Below, piece after piece: positions 25,379-34,234 of a DNA stretch of 46,157 nucleotides. Position 1 is the stretch's first letter. The number at the start of each line of letters is the position of its first letter. The stretch is from positions 1-46,157 of the forward strand of contig RFSE01000025.1 of assembly GCA_009924135.1 (NCBI GenBank), read 5' to 3'. The notes below the pieces were generated by a model that searched no databases, was not told where the DNA came from, and saw only the letters and a program-made list of their open reading frames with translations. Position numbers and translations under genes: made by a program. This DNA is from Pseudomonadota bacterium. GTDB taxonomy: Bacteria; Verrucomicrobiota; Verrucomicrobiia; Limisphaerales; SXTU01.

Positions 25379-26278
25379 TTACGTCAGCCCGTGCTCGCGC
25401 ATCTTTGCACGCAGGAAGACCGTGGATTCATCAATGTCCTTGTACCCCGTCGCCGGGTCCGGGCCGTCCTCGATGGAAATCCAGCCGTTGAAGCCCACGC
25501 CCTTGAGGATGCTGAAAATGCGGTCGTAATCGTTCAGCCCGCGTCCGATGACCCCGTGCTTGAGGAAGGGCGCGTAGCCGGTCGTGGCGTTCACGTCCTG
25601 CTTGCGCAACTCGTCAATGGTGCCGCCTTCGAAGTACCGGTCGCTCGCATGCATTGTCACCACGCGGTGTTTTACCGCTTCCAGCACGGCGATAGGATCG
25701 TCGCCGGCAATGATGGCGTTTGACGGGTCGTAGTTCACCCCAAACCACGGCGTGACCGGGATGGACTCGACCAGTTCGACGAACAGATCGATGCGCTGCG
25801 CAAACTCTGGGAACTGCCAGAGTGTGTCCTTGTAATGGTTCTCGATGATGAGCGTAACGCCACTCGCCTCGGCGGCGGGCAGCAGGTCCAGAATGCATTC
25901 CTTGGCCCAGCGCAGGCCATCGGCACGCGAGACATTGGGCCGCCACTGGCCGGAGAGGACGCGTTGGTACTTGGCCCCGAGCGCGGCGGCGGCCCGGAGC
26001 AAGCGCTTTTGCTTCTCCACCTCGGCCTTGCGTTCGGCGGCATCGGGACGCGTGAAATCCGGTGCGCAACAAAACATCGGAATGGTTCTTCCCTGTGCCT
26101 CGACGCGCTGTCGGTAGCGCTCACAGGTGGCCAGATCGGTGATGCCGGGGAAACCGTAGTAAAACTCCTGACCGTCAAGGTCCAGGCCGGCGGACAGGTC
26201 GATCCACTGGTCCACCGTCATCGTGCGTTCGACGCAGATGGTTTCCAGAAAACACTTCGGCATGGTGGCGAGAGGCAT
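25379..26278 (-). CDS. Sugar phosphate isomerase/epimerase-like TIM barrel
   Basis: The protein has 299 residues with a xylose-isomerase-like AP-endonuclease-2 TIM-barrel pattern. Likely metal ligands and neighbours are LIIENHYKDTLWQFPEFAQR (Glu, His), WFGVNYDPSNAIIAGDDPIA (Asp), VVTMHASDRYFEGGTID (His) and GWISIEDGPDP (Glu). No signal peptide is seen, so it is cytosolic. Such proteins isomerise or epimerise sugars, inositols or keto acids; the substrate is not readable. ATG 26278 is used, with another ATG five codons later. It is the last gene of the minus-strand block that begins with the second sigma factor, and its stop abuts the inverted-repeat element. Confidence 0.85.
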   Translation of the reverse strand: MPLATMPKCFLETICVERTMTVDQWIDLSAGLDLDGQEFYYGFPGITDLATCERYRQRVEAQGRTIPMFCCAPDFTRPDAAERKAEVEKQKRLLRAAAALGAKYQRVLSGQWRPNVSRADGLRWAKECILDLLPAAEASGVTLIIENHYKDTLWQFPEFAQRIDLFVELVESIPVTPWFGVNYDPSNAIIAGDDPIAVLEAVKHRVVTMHASDRYFEGGTIDELRKQDVNATTGYAPFLKHGVIGRGLNDYDRIFSILKGVGFNGWISIEDGPDPATGYKDIDESTVFLRAKMREHGLT

Positions 26279-26352
26279 AGGAAGAGGGGATGAACTATTG
26301 GAATGAGGGCGTGGGGGTGGCGAAAGTCAGAGGCGGACAAGTCGCATTTCTT

Positions 26353-27333
26353 TTACTGGGCGGCCTTGATTGCCGTCCGCAATTCAGCAACCACCTTGGC
26401 GACTTCGGCGAACGGATCGTAGTCCTTCCGGCGCATTGACAGGGTTTCAACGGGTACGTAGCCGCGATAGCCGCCGTCTCGGATGATTTTGACGAGCCGT
26501 TGGAAGTCGGTGCGGGGCGAGTCCGTGCGGCTGCGCAGGGTTTCTTTGATCTGCCAGTTCACCGCCTGCGGCACCATGAGCGCGATGTCAGCATAGGGAT
26601 CGTCGGTCATGTACTTGCCCGTGTCCACGAGCGCTGCACACCATTCGTGATCCACGCGCTGGAGCAGGCTCAGATGTTCCGCGCCCGTGCGGATGAAGTC
26701 GCCATGGTTCTGTACCGCCACGATGACGCCAAACTTCTCCCCGTGCTCGGCGCAAAGGCGCAAATCATCCGCCATCCAGGTTTCGACTGCCGCGTGCGTC
26801 GCGCCCCCGGAAGCTTCCTGCCAAGTTTTGAACGGTGGCTGCGAATCAGCGAACACGCGCACCGTAGGAGCGCCGAGGCGGGCCGCGACTTCAATCCAAG
26901 TCTTGATGAGTTCCACCCCTGCCGTGCGCACGGTCTTGTCCGCCGTCGTGAAGTCGTTGCGCACCCCGGTTCCGCTGATCGCAAGGCCCAGGCTGTGCGT
27001 GTGGCGCTTGATGCGGTTCACGTAGCTGTCGGATGGCGGCTTGGGATAGCCGGGGAAGAAGTAACCGGTGAGGTCCACCGCCTCAAGGTTCTGCTTTGCC
27101 GCAAAGTCGCACACCCCGAAAAGATCCACTCCCTTGGTTGCGTCCTTCGCGTTTTCGTTTAGCAACTCAAGGAACGAAAACGCGTTGAGTGCCAGCTTCA
27201 GGTGCGCTCCGCCGATACGCCGGACGGGGGCGAAGGCGGCCGAAGCCGGAGCCGTGGGGACGGTGAACGTAGCGGCAACTGGCAGGAGAACGCTTTGCTT
27301 GAGGAGGTCGCGGCGGGAAATGGGGTGTTGCAT
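26353..27333 (-). CDS. Exported sugar isomerase/epimerase-like TIM barrel with Tat leader
   Basis: The protein has 326 residues. A twin-arginine leader, ISRRDLLKQSVLLPVAATFT, suggests export of a folded, metal-bound enzyme. The barrel has the AP-endonuclease-2/xylose isomerase-like pattern: DFAAKQNLEAVDLTGYFFPG, SLGLAISGTGVRNDF, GVIVAVQNHGDFI, WCAALVDTGKYMTDD and GYVPVETLSMRRKDYDP. It is a different subfamily from the following gene. The gap to the upstream GH62-like gene is six bases, indicating one transcript. Function on a released sugar is plausible, but the substrate is unknown. Confidence 0.86.
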   Translation of the reverse strand: MQHPISRRDLLKQSVLLPVAATFTVPTAPASAAFAPVRRIGGAHLKLALNAFSFLELLNENAKDATKGVDLFGVCDFAAKQNLEAVDLTGYFFPGYPKPPSDSYVNRIKRHTHSLGLAISGTGVRNDFTTADKTVRTAGVELIKTWIEVAARLGAPTVRVFADSQPPFKTWQEASGGATHAAVETWMADDLRLCAEHGEKFGVIVAVQNHGDFIRTGAEHLSLLQRVDHEWCAALVDTGKYMTDDPYADIALMVPQAVNWQIKETLRSRTDSPRTDFQRLVKIIRDGGYRGYVPVETLSMRRKDYDPFAEVAKVVAELRTAIKAAQ

Positions 27334-27339
27334 AGGTCG

Positions 27340-28338
27340 TCAAGGCAAGCGTTCGAGCAGGCCCACACAGGGGGACTCTTTGGCCGCCGCATCGGTGCTG
27401 CTCCGCCGTGCGCCGTGGAAGATAAAGCCGGCGGGGTTGGCTTCCAGCAGCATCCGCTCATCGTTGCCCTGGCGCAGCGGTTCGCCGTGGGAGATGTCGC
27501 CGCTCCAGAGGGGATCGGTGAAACGGATGTTGGCCTTGCCAGCGAAGGGATTGGCCGCCATGGCGTTAACGGGCTTCCACGGGCCTTCCAACCGTTCAGC
27601 CACGTAGCTCTGCTGGTAGTGGTGGGGCGGATGCGTGGGCGATTCGGCCCCACGGGCCGTGATCGTGGTGAGGTACTGACCCAAGCCGCCTTCCAGCCGA
27701 TACGTGTGGCTGGCGTAGATGAAGTCACCTTGCAACGCCACCACCGGCTCGGACCAGCCATGTGGGTATTTCTCCAGCGCCGTTTCGGAGCGCCACAGCC
27801 GGCCGCCATCGGAGGTGACAAACAGGTGCGCTTTCCGTTCGTCGCAGATCACCCAGAAGTCGATCCATTGCTTAACGGGCTTCGCATCATCGCGGGGCGG
27901 CGGGACATCGAGCACCTCGGGTTTGGACCAACCGTTCGGATCGTTGAGATTCGCGTTGGTGCACAGGCACGGGGCCATTTGGGGGAAACGCCCGGTGGTG
28001 TCCGGTATCATTCCGATCAGGTGCCATTGGGATTTGGGCCGGAACCAAAACACCTGCGGGACGAAGCAACGCCCCACTGGCAGCTTCACGACTGCACGCA
28101 CCGCCGGGCGCACGGCGAGATCCTTCATGGAAAACCAAACCGTGCCGCCGTTCGCCGAGGCAAACACGTGCCACGTATCCCTGTCGCGGACGATGGCCGG
28201 GTCCACGAGCCGCACCGGCTTGCCGTCCAGCGTGGCCTCGGCATCAATCAGGGGTTTGCCCAGCAGCCAGTTTGGCTCGGCGGCGTGCAGAACCCCGAGG
28301 CAAAACCAGATCGTGGCGGACAGCAGTGACCATCTCAT
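27340..28338 (-). CDS. GH62-like alpha-L-arabinofuranosidase, secreted
   Basis: The protein has 332 residues from ATG 28338, which gives signal peptide MRWSLLSATIWFCLGVLHAA; the frame is open to 28374. The five-blade fold of GH62 is suggested by RLVDPAIVRDRDTWHVFASA (Asp46, candidate base), WIDFWVICDERKAHLFVTSD (Asp160), GGRLWRSETALEKYPHGWSE and SGDISHGEPLRQGNDERMLL (Glu286, candidate acid). GH62 enzymes remove arabinose from arabinoxylan. It sits between a LamG-like protein and a TIM-barrel isomerase in the sigma-headed block. The assignment was made by motif memory, so related families such as GH43 should be considered. Confidence 0.72.
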   Translation of the reverse strand: MRWSLLSATIWFCLGVLHAAEPNWLLGKPLIDAEATLDGKPVRLVDPAIVRDRDTWHVFASANGGTVWFSMKDLAVRPAVRAVVKLPVGRCFVPQVFWFRPKSQWHLIGMIPDTTGRFPQMAPCLCTNANLNDPNGWSKPEVLDVPPPRDDAKPVKQWIDFWVICDERKAHLFVTSDGGRLWRSETALEKYPHGWSEPVVALQGDFIYASHTYRLEGGLGQYLTTITARGAESPTHPPHHYQQSYVAERLEGPWKPVNAMAANPFAGKANIRFTDPLWSGDISHGEPLRQGNDERMLLEANPAGFIFHGARRSSTDAAAKESPCVGLLERLP

Positions 28339-28397
28339 ACTGAGTGAAACAAGCGTCCTGGCAGTAAAAGCCAAGCCGCCGGGAAAGTCACCCGGCC

Positions 28398-29195
28398 TTA
28401 TTTGGTTTCGCCCGCCGGAGGTTTGGTATGGCCAGGCAGAACCGATTCGCGGGACACCACCACGGGCTTGAACGGGGTGATGGCATACTTCTTCATAAGG
28501 TAGTTTTCCACGGTCTGGCGGTCATTTTCCGCAAGCGGTTCGGAATAGATAATGATTTCGCCGATATCACCGTGCCAACTGCGATCTAAAAAGTCGCGAT
28601 CACGGGCCACGAGTTCGGCGATAGTGTCACCGGCCGCCACCAGTGAAATCACCGCCAAGTTGGTGGAAAACTCGCTGAGGGCGGGGTCCATGGGGAAGCC
28701 GTTGAACCACGCCCTGCCCTTGGAAAACTTCCCCAGCTCGATGATGGTGTCCGTCCAGTGACAGCCGACATGGTAATCCACGCTGGTCTTGTCCTTGCCG
28801 CCCAGCACGAACCGTTCGGGGAACTTTTTGAAGGCAGCCGGGTGCTTGGATACCACGAAGAACACCGTGCGGGCGTTTTTGATGGAGCCGAATTCATAAC
28901 CCGTAAAGCGCCCGTCGAAACGGAGGACCGGCACTCCGGCCGTCTCGTGTTTTACCACCACGGGATTTCCGGCGGCGATTTTTGGGTGGGTTTGGCGGAC
29001 GGCATCTTTGTTCTTGCCGCTGCGATCCTTGACGGCGGTGATCTGGCCTTGCTCGCCAACGGCAGCACCTTCGGCGGTCAGCCAGAGCGCCAGCCCCTGA
29101 CGGGGAATGGTCGGTTCGGCAGCCAACAGCAGGTGGCTCAAGGCCAGCAAGGTGGCACCGGCCAGGACGCGCATTTGAAAAGTGATGAGGTTCAT
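28398..29195 (-). CDS. Exported LamG/concanavalin-like domain protein
   Basis: The protein has 265 residues. A signal peptide (MRVLAGATLLALSHLLLAAE, from the internal Met at position 8) is followed by one concanavalin-like lectin/glucanase domain: GLALWLTAEGAAVGEQGQIT, AVKDRSGKNKDAVR, GVPVLRFDGRFTGYEF, RTVFFVVSKHP, and the closing DIGEIIIYSEPLAENDRQTV with ENYLMKKYAI. That ending is common in LamG domains attached to DUF1549/1553 systems. It is 29 bases from the preceding DUF1549/1553 gene and clearly in the same run. It might bind the substrate polysaccharide; no catalytic residues were recognised. Confidence 0.8.
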   Translation of the reverse strand: MNLITFQMRVLAGATLLALSHLLLAAEPTIPRQGLALWLTAEGAAVGEQGQITAVKDRSGKNKDAVRQTHPKIAAGNPVVVKHETAGVPVLRFDGRFTGYEFGSIKNARTVFFVVSKHPAAFKKFPERFVLGGKDKTSVDYHVGCHWTDTIIELGKFSKGRAWFNGFPMDPALSEFSTNLAVISLVAAGDTIAELVARDRDFLDRSWHGDIGEIIIYSEPLAENDRQTVENYLMKKYAITPFKPVVVSRESVLPGHTKPPAGETK

Positions 29196-29223
29196 CAGTG
29201 AGCGGGGCAGTCCGAATGCAAAC

Positions 29224-31527
29224 TTACTGGATGAAAATGAACTGTTTGGTGTTCATCAAGGCGTAGATGAGGTCATCGGTCGAAGTGAGTCCCCGACCTG
29301 CGGCCTTGGTCCAGACGGACTTTTCCTGCGGGGTCGGCCGGCGCGCGAGCAGGGCCAGGTAAACCGCATCTACCTGGGCATCGGGAGCCGGCGATTTACC
29401 GACAAATAGTTTGAGAGGAGAGTAGGGGGACAGCAGGCCTTTAGCGGAGACCAGGTCGCCGTTCATCAGGGCAAGGGCCTGGGGAATGGAGGCGTTCGGG
29501 TTGGCGTTTTCGACGAAGTCGCGGTCGCTCTGGCCCATCGTGCGCAGGAAGTGGCCGCGAGGCGAGGGGCTTTCAAACTCCGACGCGCGCAGCCATTCGG
29601 TGCGGGCCCTTTCGCAATAAGTGACGAAAGCGTCCTGCTCCTTTCCGGAAAAGCCCAGCTTCCCGGCCAGGGCGGCGAGTCGCTGCTTTTCCGCCTGGGC
29701 CTCGGCGGCGAGCTGGGCGGCGGTCTTCGGCATCGGGCCGTAGCCAGGGACGTACAGGCGCTTCCACGTTTCGGTGGGGAGGACACGCGGATTGGCGTTC
29801 ATCTTGTAGGTCTCATCCACGGAGATTTTCGCGTCCGGCCCCGCCTTCTTTTGCGCGAGGTTCGTGAGCACCGGCATGATGAAATCCTTCACAAACGTCT
29901 CGCCGCGTTCCCGGTCGAGCGCGCCTTCCTGATGCCGCAGTTCGATTTCCTTCGCCTTGTCGCCGTTCCGCTTGACCGTGATCATTGCCTCCTTCACGGC
30001 GGTCTCGCGCTGTTGCAGTTCCTTCTCGGCCTGCAACCGCGCGTAGGCCATGTCCACGAGCTTGGTGCCATCGAAATTCAGGTAGGCATCGCATGCCATG
30101 TGCGAAACGCCGATGCGGCGGTCGTTGCGCTCTTCGCGCTTGAGGTCACGGGCGTCCGGCTCGTGGTTCGCCAGGGCGACCACGGAATCCCAGACTTGCT
30201 CCGCCGTCATGCGACGCAACATCGGTCCCGGGAAATGGTACGTGTCTTCTCCCCGGGTGAACTCTCCGCGCGTGACCGCTGACTGGTACGCGCGGGTGCG
30301 GGCGATGACGGCGAGGAAAGCCCGCTGGTCGTAGTGCAGTTCGACCATGAGCTTTTCGAGCCGGGCCTCGACCTCGGGCACCATGGCCGTCGTCTTGTCG
30401 TTCAATTCATCCAGTGGTTCGATGAGCGCCAGGCCGAACAGCTTCCGCCACAGCCGGTTCACGATCACCCGGGTGAAGGTTGAATTCTGTGGCGAAGTCG
30501 CCCACTGCGCGAAAACTTCGGCGGGGTCGTTTCCCGGGCTGAGTTCCGGAGCCGTGCCAAAGATCGGGCGGGGTTTCATCAAATCGCCGGGTTTGCCGTC
30601 GGGCTGATGAAAATCGGGCGGCAGCCTCAACGCCGCGTCCTGCCGCCGCTCGGTGCCGATGGGACTGAAGAGCTGGCCCACCGGCCCCTTGATGATGCCG
30701 ACGACCTTCCGATACTCCATGGCCTCCATGCGTTCGTTCTTCCGTTGCTCCGCCGCCTTGCCGCCATCTTTTGCGGCGGCCTTCTCCTTCTTGAAATCGG
30801 CATTGATCGCGTCCTGACGTGCCCGGATCGCATCCCGTGCGCCGCTGAAGGCCTCGTTCACCGATTTGTTGCCGTAGGTATAGGCGGCCAGATGGTAGAA
30901 CTCCGTCTGCTTCCATTTGTCGAACGGGTGGTCGTGGCACTGGGCGCACTCGATGCGGGTGCCGAGGAAAATGCGCGCGGTGATCGCCATGTTGTCGAGC
31001 GGCATCTCCGGGTCGCGCTGGTAGTAGCCGATGGCTCCATTGTCCCACGCGTAGCCCTTTGCCGAGAGCAGTTCGCGCACGAACTGGTCGTAGGGTTTGT
31101 TCGCCCGGAGGCTTTCCTTGATGAACTTTTCGTAGGCCACGGGCACCACGTTCGCCGTGTTCACGAAGTGCGATTTGTAGCGCAAAATGTCCGCCCAGAA
31201 GTTGTAGAAGTTGGAGACGTAGCTATCCCGGGCGAGCAGGTCATCAATCAGCGCCTCGCGCTTGCCGGGCAGCTTGGAGTCGAGAAACGCCACGGCCTCG
31301 CTGGCGGTCGGGATGCGTCCTGCGAGATCTAGGTAAACGCGACGCAGGAAAACTTCGTCGGTGACGGGCGCGTTGGGAGTAACGCCTGACTTCTTCCAAT
31401 GCGCCGCCAGCAGCGCATCGATTTCAGCGGCGGCCAGGGGAATTTGCCGGGCTGCATTTGCTGCGCCTGCCATTTCAGGCAGGGCAGCAACGCAGAGGAA
31501 CAGAACGAGCAGTCGGAGGGCGTTCAT
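29224..31527 (-). CDS. DUF1549/DUF1553 exported protein lacking the N-terminal cytochrome domain
   Basis: The protein has 767 residues. Signal peptide MNALRLLVLFLCVAALPEMAG leads straight into DUF1549 (IDALLAAHWKKSGVTPNAPV, RRVYLDLAGRIPTASEAVAF). It lacks the N-terminal PSCyt1 heme domain present in the paralogue at 5562-7991. The canonical CAQCHDHPFDKWKQTEFYHL motif, with CxxCH from residue 194, is intact. A Lys/Arg/Glu-rich linker follows, then DUF1553 (TFTRVIVNRLWRKLFGLALI, RAYQSAVTRGEFTRGED) and the C-terminal LYLALLARRPTPQEKSVW-type block (VYLALLARRPTPQEKSVWTK). It is paired with DUF1501 upstream, 36 bases apart. Its role is not established. Confidence 0.9.
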   Translation of the reverse strand: MNALRLLVLFLCVAALPEMAGAANAARQIPLAAAEIDALLAAHWKKSGVTPNAPVTDEVFLRRVYLDLAGRIPTASEAVAFLDSKLPGKREALIDDLLARDSYVSNFYNFWADILRYKSHFVNTANVVPVAYEKFIKESLRANKPYDQFVRELLSAKGYAWDNGAIGYYQRDPEMPLDNMAITARIFLGTRIECAQCHDHPFDKWKQTEFYHLAAYTYGNKSVNEAFSGARDAIRARQDAINADFKKEKAAAKDGGKAAEQRKNERMEAMEYRKVVGIIKGPVGQLFSPIGTERRQDAALRLPPDFHQPDGKPGDLMKPRPIFGTAPELSPGNDPAEVFAQWATSPQNSTFTRVIVNRLWRKLFGLALIEPLDELNDKTTAMVPEVEARLEKLMVELHYDQRAFLAVIARTRAYQSAVTRGEFTRGEDTYHFPGPMLRRMTAEQVWDSVVALANHEPDARDLKREERNDRRIGVSHMACDAYLNFDGTKLVDMAYARLQAEKELQQRETAVKEAMITVKRNGDKAKEIELRHQEGALDRERGETFVKDFIMPVLTNLAQKKAGPDAKISVDETYKMNANPRVLPTETWKRLYVPGYGPMPKTAAQLAAEAQAEKQRLAALAGKLGFSGKEQDAFVTYCERARTEWLRASEFESPSPRGHFLRTMGQSDRDFVENANPNASIPQALALMNGDLVSAKGLLSPYSPLKLFVGKSPAPDAQVDAVYLALLARRPTPQEKSVWTKAAGRGLTSTDDLIYALMNTKQFIFIQ

Positions 31528-31563
31528 TGTGAATTGCGTTTAGGAACGTGTCTGTGGCCGGGT

Positions 31564-32850
31564 TCAGGCGAACAGTGCGGTGACCGGCTTGCCCTTGTCG
31601 GCGAGCTTGAACGGACGACCGCTGGGCGCGACCACGACCTCGTCCAAGGGCAGCCCGAGCGCGTGGCCGATCGTCGCGTTGAAGTCGGGGATGGTCGTTT
31701 CCTTCTCAGCAATTTCCTCGCCTGACTTGTTGGTCATGCCGTGTACGAAGCCGCCTTTGACACCGCCGCCGAACAGCGCGCCGGAAAAGGCCTTGGGATA
31801 ATGATCGCGGCCGAGGCTCATGTTGATCTTCGGCGAACGGCCAAACTCGGTGGCCACCACGACCAGCGTGTCCTTCAGCATTCCGCGCGTTTCCAGATCG
31901 TTGACCAGCGTGGCGAGCCCGCGGTCGAGTTTGTCGCAGAGATCGGGGGTGGCGGTAAAGTTGTTCGAGTGCGTATCCCAGCCGTGCAAACTTACCTCGA
32001 TGAACCGGACTCCGTGCTCCACCAAGCGGCGGGCCAGCAGGCAGCCCTGGCCGAACGGGTCACGGCCATAAGCGTCGCGCAAGGCGGCCTTTTCCTCGGT
32101 GAGATCGAAGGCCACGATGTCCTTGCTCGCCATCATCCGATAAGCGCCGTCATAGGCTCCGGCGTGCGCCGCAACATTCCGTTGCTTGCCAAAGGCATTC
32201 GTAAACTCGGTGTCCAGTTCCCCCGCAAGCTGCATCCGGGCGGTTTGCCCGGCCTTCGTCAGCCCCTTCTGGAGTTCGATGTCCTTCAGCCCGTTTTCGG
32301 GATTGTTGACGAATAACGGGGCCAGTTCTGGTGAGAAGAACCCCGCGCCGGGATGGCGGCTCGCGTTGCCCACGTACACCGAACCCGGCAGGGTAGGATT
32401 GCCCGGTCCCCGGAAATGACTCAGCCACGCACCCATCGAGGGATGGTTGATCGTGCCGCGCAACTGGTAGCTGGTGTGCATGAAATAATTGCCCTGCTCG
32501 TGCGCTCCCTGCGTGGAGGTGAGCGAGCGGACGATCGTGCCGTGATGCATCTGCTTCGCGGTGCGGGGCAGATACTCGCCCAGCAGCACGCCGTCTGCAC
32601 TTGTCTTGATGGTTTTCGTCGGTCCTGCGACCTCGCCTTGTTTCGGGTCCCAAGTGTCCACATGGCTCATGCCACCGTCCATGTAAAGGTAGATGACATT
32701 CTTCGCCTTCGCGCCCGTGAGGGGCGCGGTCCCAGCCGCAAAGGCAGACTGGAAATTTGGGAGCAGGCCGACGCCGAGCAAGGAGCTGGCGGTACGGGCA
32801 ATGAATCGCCGACGGGTCGGTTCATCGGCGCGGAGGAGCTGGTCTTTCAT
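31564..32850 (-). CDS. DUF1501 exported protein
   Basis: The protein has 428 residues. A Tat-like leader, TRRRFIARTASSLLGVGLLP, opens it. Family blocks are NVIYLYMDGGMSHVDTWDPK, the KQMHHGTIVRSLTSTQGAHE and MHTSYQLRGTINHPSMGAWL region, GQGCLLARRLVEHGVRFIEV, LHGWDTHSNNF, and TLVVVATEFGRSPKINMSLG with RDHYPKAFSGALFGGGVKGG. Unlike the copy at 7996-9435, it has the classic MSHVDTWDPK and GRDHYPKAFS motifs. It is encoded between the anti-sigma gene and the DUF1549/1553 gene, and all three probably share a transcript. Confidence 0.93.
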   Translation of the reverse strand: MKDQLLRADEPTRRRFIARTASSLLGVGLLPNFQSAFAAGTAPLTGAKAKNVIYLYMDGGMSHVDTWDPKQGEVAGPTKTIKTSADGVLLGEYLPRTAKQMHHGTIVRSLTSTQGAHEQGNYFMHTSYQLRGTINHPSMGAWLSHFRGPGNPTLPGSVYVGNASRHPGAGFFSPELAPLFVNNPENGLKDIELQKGLTKAGQTARMQLAGELDTEFTNAFGKQRNVAAHAGAYDGAYRMMASKDIVAFDLTEEKAALRDAYGRDPFGQGCLLARRLVEHGVRFIEVSLHGWDTHSNNFTATPDLCDKLDRGLATLVNDLETRGMLKDTLVVVATEFGRSPKINMSLGRDHYPKAFSGALFGGGVKGGFVHGMTNKSGEEIAEKETTIPDFNATIGHALGLPLDEVVVAPSGRPFKLADKGKPVTALFA

Positions 32851-32890
32851 GGGGGAGTGGGTTGACTATTGAAGTGGGGATGTTTCGGGT

Positions 32891-34234
32891 TCAGAAGGCA
32901 ATGGGCTGCTCGGCGATTACGAGCATGGCGTCGTCGAAACAGACACTGCCGTAATTCATGCCGCAGGCGTTGAGCAACAGTTGCAACTCCACGGCCCGCG
33001 TGCCCGGCGGCGCCTGCGCGGCCAAATGCGACTGCGAGTAATGTCCTGCTGGCGCGCCTTTGTGCAGGAAGTGCTGCGCCGAGCTGGCGAATTCGCGCCC
33101 TTCCGCATTTAAGAAGGCCAGCTTGAGCACGGCATATTGCCGATCCGTCAACGGATCATCAACCGCCGACATCGCCCACACGGAGGCATCGACCACCTTG
33201 CCCGAGATGTCCCCGGTCGCGACGGTTTGCTTCACGAGCGGCCAGAACTTGTGGCCCTTCGCACGAATGCGCACGGCATGACCCGAACGCCCGAGCCCCG
33301 CCGCGTGTTCCAGAAACTCATCCGAGCCCCGCCAAAGCGGGGAAGGCAGCGGACTTTCAAAGCCGGGGTCCACGAGCAAGTTGCGGGCGGCATCCGCAGG
33401 CGGGCTTGGCGATGAAACCAAGCTGGGCATCAGCAGGACCATTTCTTCGCGCGAAAGAGGTTTTAGCCGTACGACGTGATTCTTGCGCACATCCATCGCC
33501 TCGCCCGCAGTCAGCACGCCGGCGTTGGGTGACTGCACTTCCACTTTGCCACTCAACACCGCAACGTGCGTGCTCTGATCGGCCCGGGCTTCCACGGAAA
33601 ATTCCGTGCCGAGATCCACGACCTTGGTCTGGGGCGTGATTACTGAAATGCGCGACTGCGGGGTCGGGCACTGGCAATAGACGCGCCCCTCATCGACCGA
33701 TACCAGCTTGCGATCTGCAAAGCGCACGCTGGCCGGTCCTTTGATCACGACGGTCGCTCCATCCAGCAACAGGAATTCCGCGCGGCCCGATTCCAGCCGG
33801 AGCGGTCCGGGCGTCAACTCCCCGCTGCTCAAGGCCAGTTCCACGTTTGGGTCCGACCAGCGCGCATTCGTGGTGGCCACGAGGCGGGCCAGTGGTTCGT
33901 TCACCGGGCCGCGTACCCACGCGATCCAAGCCGCGCCGATTAGCACGAGTGCGAGCGCAGCGGCCGGGGCCAGTGGCCGCCAGGAACGCAGTCGCGACCA
34001 CGCCATACCGAGGGTGGTCTGGGCGGCTTCGTGTGTGGGAGCGAGGGCCCGGGGCAGCGTTGCCGGCGAATCAGCGGCGAGCTGCTCCAGCTTTGCCTCC
34101 ACCGTGGACAAGGTTCTCAACATCCTGCGAGCTTCGCCATTGGTCCGGAGCAGGGTCTGCAAGCGGGCGAAATCATCCGCATTGAGCTTGCCGTTGAGAT
34201 AGCCGTGAAGCAGTTCCAGTTCGGGCCGGGTCAT
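32891..34234 (-). CDS. FecR-domain membrane anti-sigma-like protein with carbohydrate-binding-like ectodomain
   Basis: The protein has 447 residues from ATG 34234, which overlaps the sigma stop codon (ATGA); the longer frame to 34423 lies inside the sigma gene. Residues 1-55 are a cytoplasmic sigma-binding-type tail (ELELLHGYLNGKLNADDFAR, LLRTNGEARRMLRTLSTVEA). Residues about 88-107 are a membrane span (LAPAAALALVLIGAAWIAWV). Residues about 120-250 are a FecR domain (LESGRAEFLLLDGATVVIKG, VVDLGTEFSVEARADQSTHV, VLSGKVEVQSP). Residues about 285-447 (NLLVDPGFESPLPSP, SGHAVRIRAKG, AVELQLLLNACG, VCFDDAMLVIA) resemble a family 4/9-type carbohydrate-binding module. The architecture suggests polysaccharide sensing that releases the sigma factor; this is inferred. 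Confidence 0.84.
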   Translation of the reverse strand: MTRPELELLHGYLNGKLNADDFARLQTLLRTNGEARRMLRTLSTVEAKLEQLAADSPATLPRALAPTHEAAQTTLGMAWSRLRSWRPLAPAAALALVLIGAAWIAWVRGPVNEPLARLVATTNARWSDPNVELALSSGELTPGPLRLESGRAEFLLLDGATVVIKGPASVRFADRKLVSVDEGRVYCQCPTPQSRISVITPQTKVVDLGTEFSVEARADQSTHVAVLSGKVEVQSPNAGVLTAGEAMDVRKNHVVRLKPLSREEMVLLMPSLVSSPSPPADAARNLLVDPGFESPLPSPLWRGSDEFLEHAAGLGRSGHAVRIRAKGHKFWPLVKQTVATGDISGKVVDASVWAMSAVDDPLTDRQYAVLKLAFLNAEGREFASSAQHFLHKGAPAGHYSQSHLAAQAPPGTRAVELQLLLNACGMNYGSVCFDDAMLVIAEQPIAF

